Source: Micromonospora matsumotoense (GTDB lineage: Bacteria > Actinomycetota > Actinomycetes > Mycobacteriales > Micromonosporaceae). Taken from it: a DNA stretch of 64,000 nt. Below are positions 62,793-64,000 of the stretch, in pieces; the first letter of the stretch is position 1, and each line of letters begins with the position of its first letter. The position numbers and the translations under genes are program-made. The notes under the pieces were generated by a model. It did not search any database. It was not told where the DNA came from and saw nothing but the letters and a program-made list of their open reading frames with translations. The stretch spans positions 62,001 through 126,000 of the forward strand of contig NZ_FMCU01000010.1 in the NCBI RefSeq assembly GCF_900091525.1, given 5' to 3'.

Positions 62793-63941
62793 TCAGCGGG
62801 TGAGGCCGACGAGGGTGGCGAGGCGGGCCACGCCGGCGGCCGGCGGGCCGTTGCGGGCGATCTCGGCGACGAGGGTACGCGCGGCAGGGCGGTAGCGGAC
62901 CTCGGCGGGCGCGATGGTGTCGGCCTCGACCAGCGTGAGCCCGGCGGCGGTGAGGTCGCCGGCGTCGAGGTAGGCGCGGGCCGCGTCGACGAGGTGCGCG
63001 GCCCGATGCTCGACGGGGAGCCGACGCCAGTCGTCCCGGCGGACGGCCTTTTCGTGGCGGTAGACGGCCTGGGCGGTGTCGCCGAGGCGCAGGGCGGCGA
63101 GAAAGCGGGCCAGCAGCACGGCGGTGGGGCCGAACGCGGTGTGCTGAGGGTCGTCGTCGCCGGGAAAGCGATCGGCCAGGGCGGCGGCATGATCGATCAG
63201 GTGGTCGGCGCGGCGGCCGTCACCGCAGCCGGCGGCGGCCAGCGCGGCCTGGAGGAACAGCGTTCCCCGTACCGCATCGTCGGCGGCGGTGCCGATGGCG
63301 GCGACGGCGGCCGTCAGGGCGAGCCGGTCTCGGCCGAGCGCGCGCAGCGCCTGGGCGACCGCGATGGTGGCGGTGCCGGTGCGGACGGGGTCGCCCACGG
63401 CGGCGGCGACGGCCCGATCGGCGGCGAGCCAGCCGAGATCGGCCTCGCCGAGCTTGACCAGCACCGAGGCGGTGATCCGGTACGCGGACACCAGCGGCCC
63501 CGGCGTGGCGTGGGCGGCGTCGAGCAGGGTGGGCAGGGCCCGGAGAAGTTGCGTGTAGTGGGCGTGCTGGTAGCTGAGCCAGGCGTGCGCGACGTGCCGA
63601 CCCACCTCGTCGGGCGACACCGTCCGGGCGGGCCGCTGGTGGTAGCGGGCCAGGGCGGCACGGACCGCGTCGACCCCGTCGAGGCCGGCGGTCGCCGTCG
63701 GTAGCGGTCTGCGGGGGTCGAGCAGGACGGCCGGGTCGAGGCGCAGCACCTCGGCGATCTCCTGGACGGTCGAGTAGCGGTCCAGGCTGCGTACGCCGCG
63801 TTCGACCTTGTCGACCCAGCTCTTCGACTTGCCGAGCCGGTCGGCGAGCATCTGCTGGGTCATCCGGCGGCGTACCCGCCAACGGGCCACCCGCCGGCCG
63901 ATCGGCAACTCGTCGGCATCGGACAGGACCGGGCGGGTCAC
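62793..63941 (-). CDS. XRE-family regulator with TPR-like C-terminal domain
   Basis: 382 residues. The helix-turn-helix lies at about residues 20-65 (MTQQMLADRLGKSKSWVDKVERG), the rest is an all-helical Ala/Leu/Arg-rich domain resembling tetratricopeptide repeats, as in the many Streptomyces and Micromonospora XRE regulators that associate with small DNA-binding partners (DUF397). No DUF397 gene is visible in the window; it could lie beyond the right edge. GTG 63941 was chosen; ATG/GTG further upstream in frame reach 63998 and possibly beyond. Confidence 0.8.
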   Translation of the reverse strand: MTRPVLSDADELPIGRRVARWRVRRRMTQQMLADRLGKSKSWVDKVERGVRSLDRYSTVQEIAEVLRLDPAVLLDPRRPLPTATAGLDGVDAVRAALARYHQRPARTVSPDEVGRHVAHAWLSYQHAHYTQLLRALPTLLDAAHATPGPLVSAYRITASVLVKLGEADLGWLAADRAVAAAVGDPVRTGTATIAVAQALRALGRDRLALTAAVAAIGTAADDAVRGTLFLQAALAAAGCGDGRRADHLIDHAAALADRFPGDDDPQHTAFGPTAVLLARFLAALRLGDTAQAVYRHEKAVRRDDWRRLPVEHRAAHLVDAARAYLDAGDLTAAGLTLVEADTIAPAEVRYRPAARTLVAEIARNGPPAAGVARLATLVGLTR

Positions 63942-64000
63942 CGGTCCCGCCCTATTGGCGGGTGGACGGCGGTGGTGGACTCCCCGCAGCGCGGACACCA

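Overview
The window is chromosomal DNA of a very GC-rich actinobacterium, most likely a member of the Micromonosporaceae (Micromonospora or a close relative). The signs are the strong third-position G/C bias, many GTG and TTG starts, 4-nt stop/start overlaps, a mycothiol conjugate amidase, a bldA-type tRNA-Leu(UAA), and blocks of gene order shared with other actinobacteria. I saw no phage, transposase, CRISPR array or rRNA. Genus placement is an inference from protein character, not from a search.

Layout. 1-11 kb: the end of mfd, a lipoprotein, mazG, a DUF885 metalloprotein, a nudC-like Nudix gene with a lipoprotein gene on the other strand, then the conserved eno - ftsB/divIC - DUF501 - ppx block, here interrupted by an ArgA-like acetyltransferase and a membrane protein. 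11-15 kb: a PadR regulator with its HAAS-type membrane partner, a LppU-like protein, a dienelactone hydrolase and a type-5 uracil-DNA glycosylase. 15-19.4 kb: a tightly packed DUF4129 - membrane protein - MoxR ATPase - DUF58 - membrane protein operon. 19.5-22.5 kb: NDH-2-like dehydrogenase, bldA, a Bax-inhibitor-1 protein. 22.5-44.9 kb: this resembles the M. tuberculosis block fadA3 - GDSL esterase - cbs - metB - greA - DUF4307 - mca - small membrane protein, with added genes: RNase Z, an acetyltransferase, a secreted hydrolase, the complete N-acetylglutaminylglutamine amide (NAGGN) osmoprotectant operon, msrA, a HIT protein, an amidase and threonine deaminase. 45-52.6 kb: a GGDEF-EAL protein, a secreted PI-PLC-like protein, a TipA-type MerR regulator and a YyaL-like (DUF255) protein; gene fragments between them are the scar of an old tandem duplication. 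52.8-62.7 kb: purK-purE, a 1630-residue membrane protein, a UDP-glucose dehydrogenase and an acyl-CoA dehydrogenase. 62.8-64 kb: an XRE-type regulator.

How the genes work together. Sulfur and redox metabolism recurs (cbs, metB, msrA, mca, threonine deaminase). The NAGGN operon points to osmotic stress adaptation. PadR/HAAS, TipA-MerR and GGDEF-EAL are regulatory modules. The least explained features are small or non-coding: a leader with a 12-codon ORF and several nested stems upstream of rnz, two coupled micro-ORFs (30 and 21 codons), a probable CTG start for mazG, and the duplication fossil around 49-50.6 kb.
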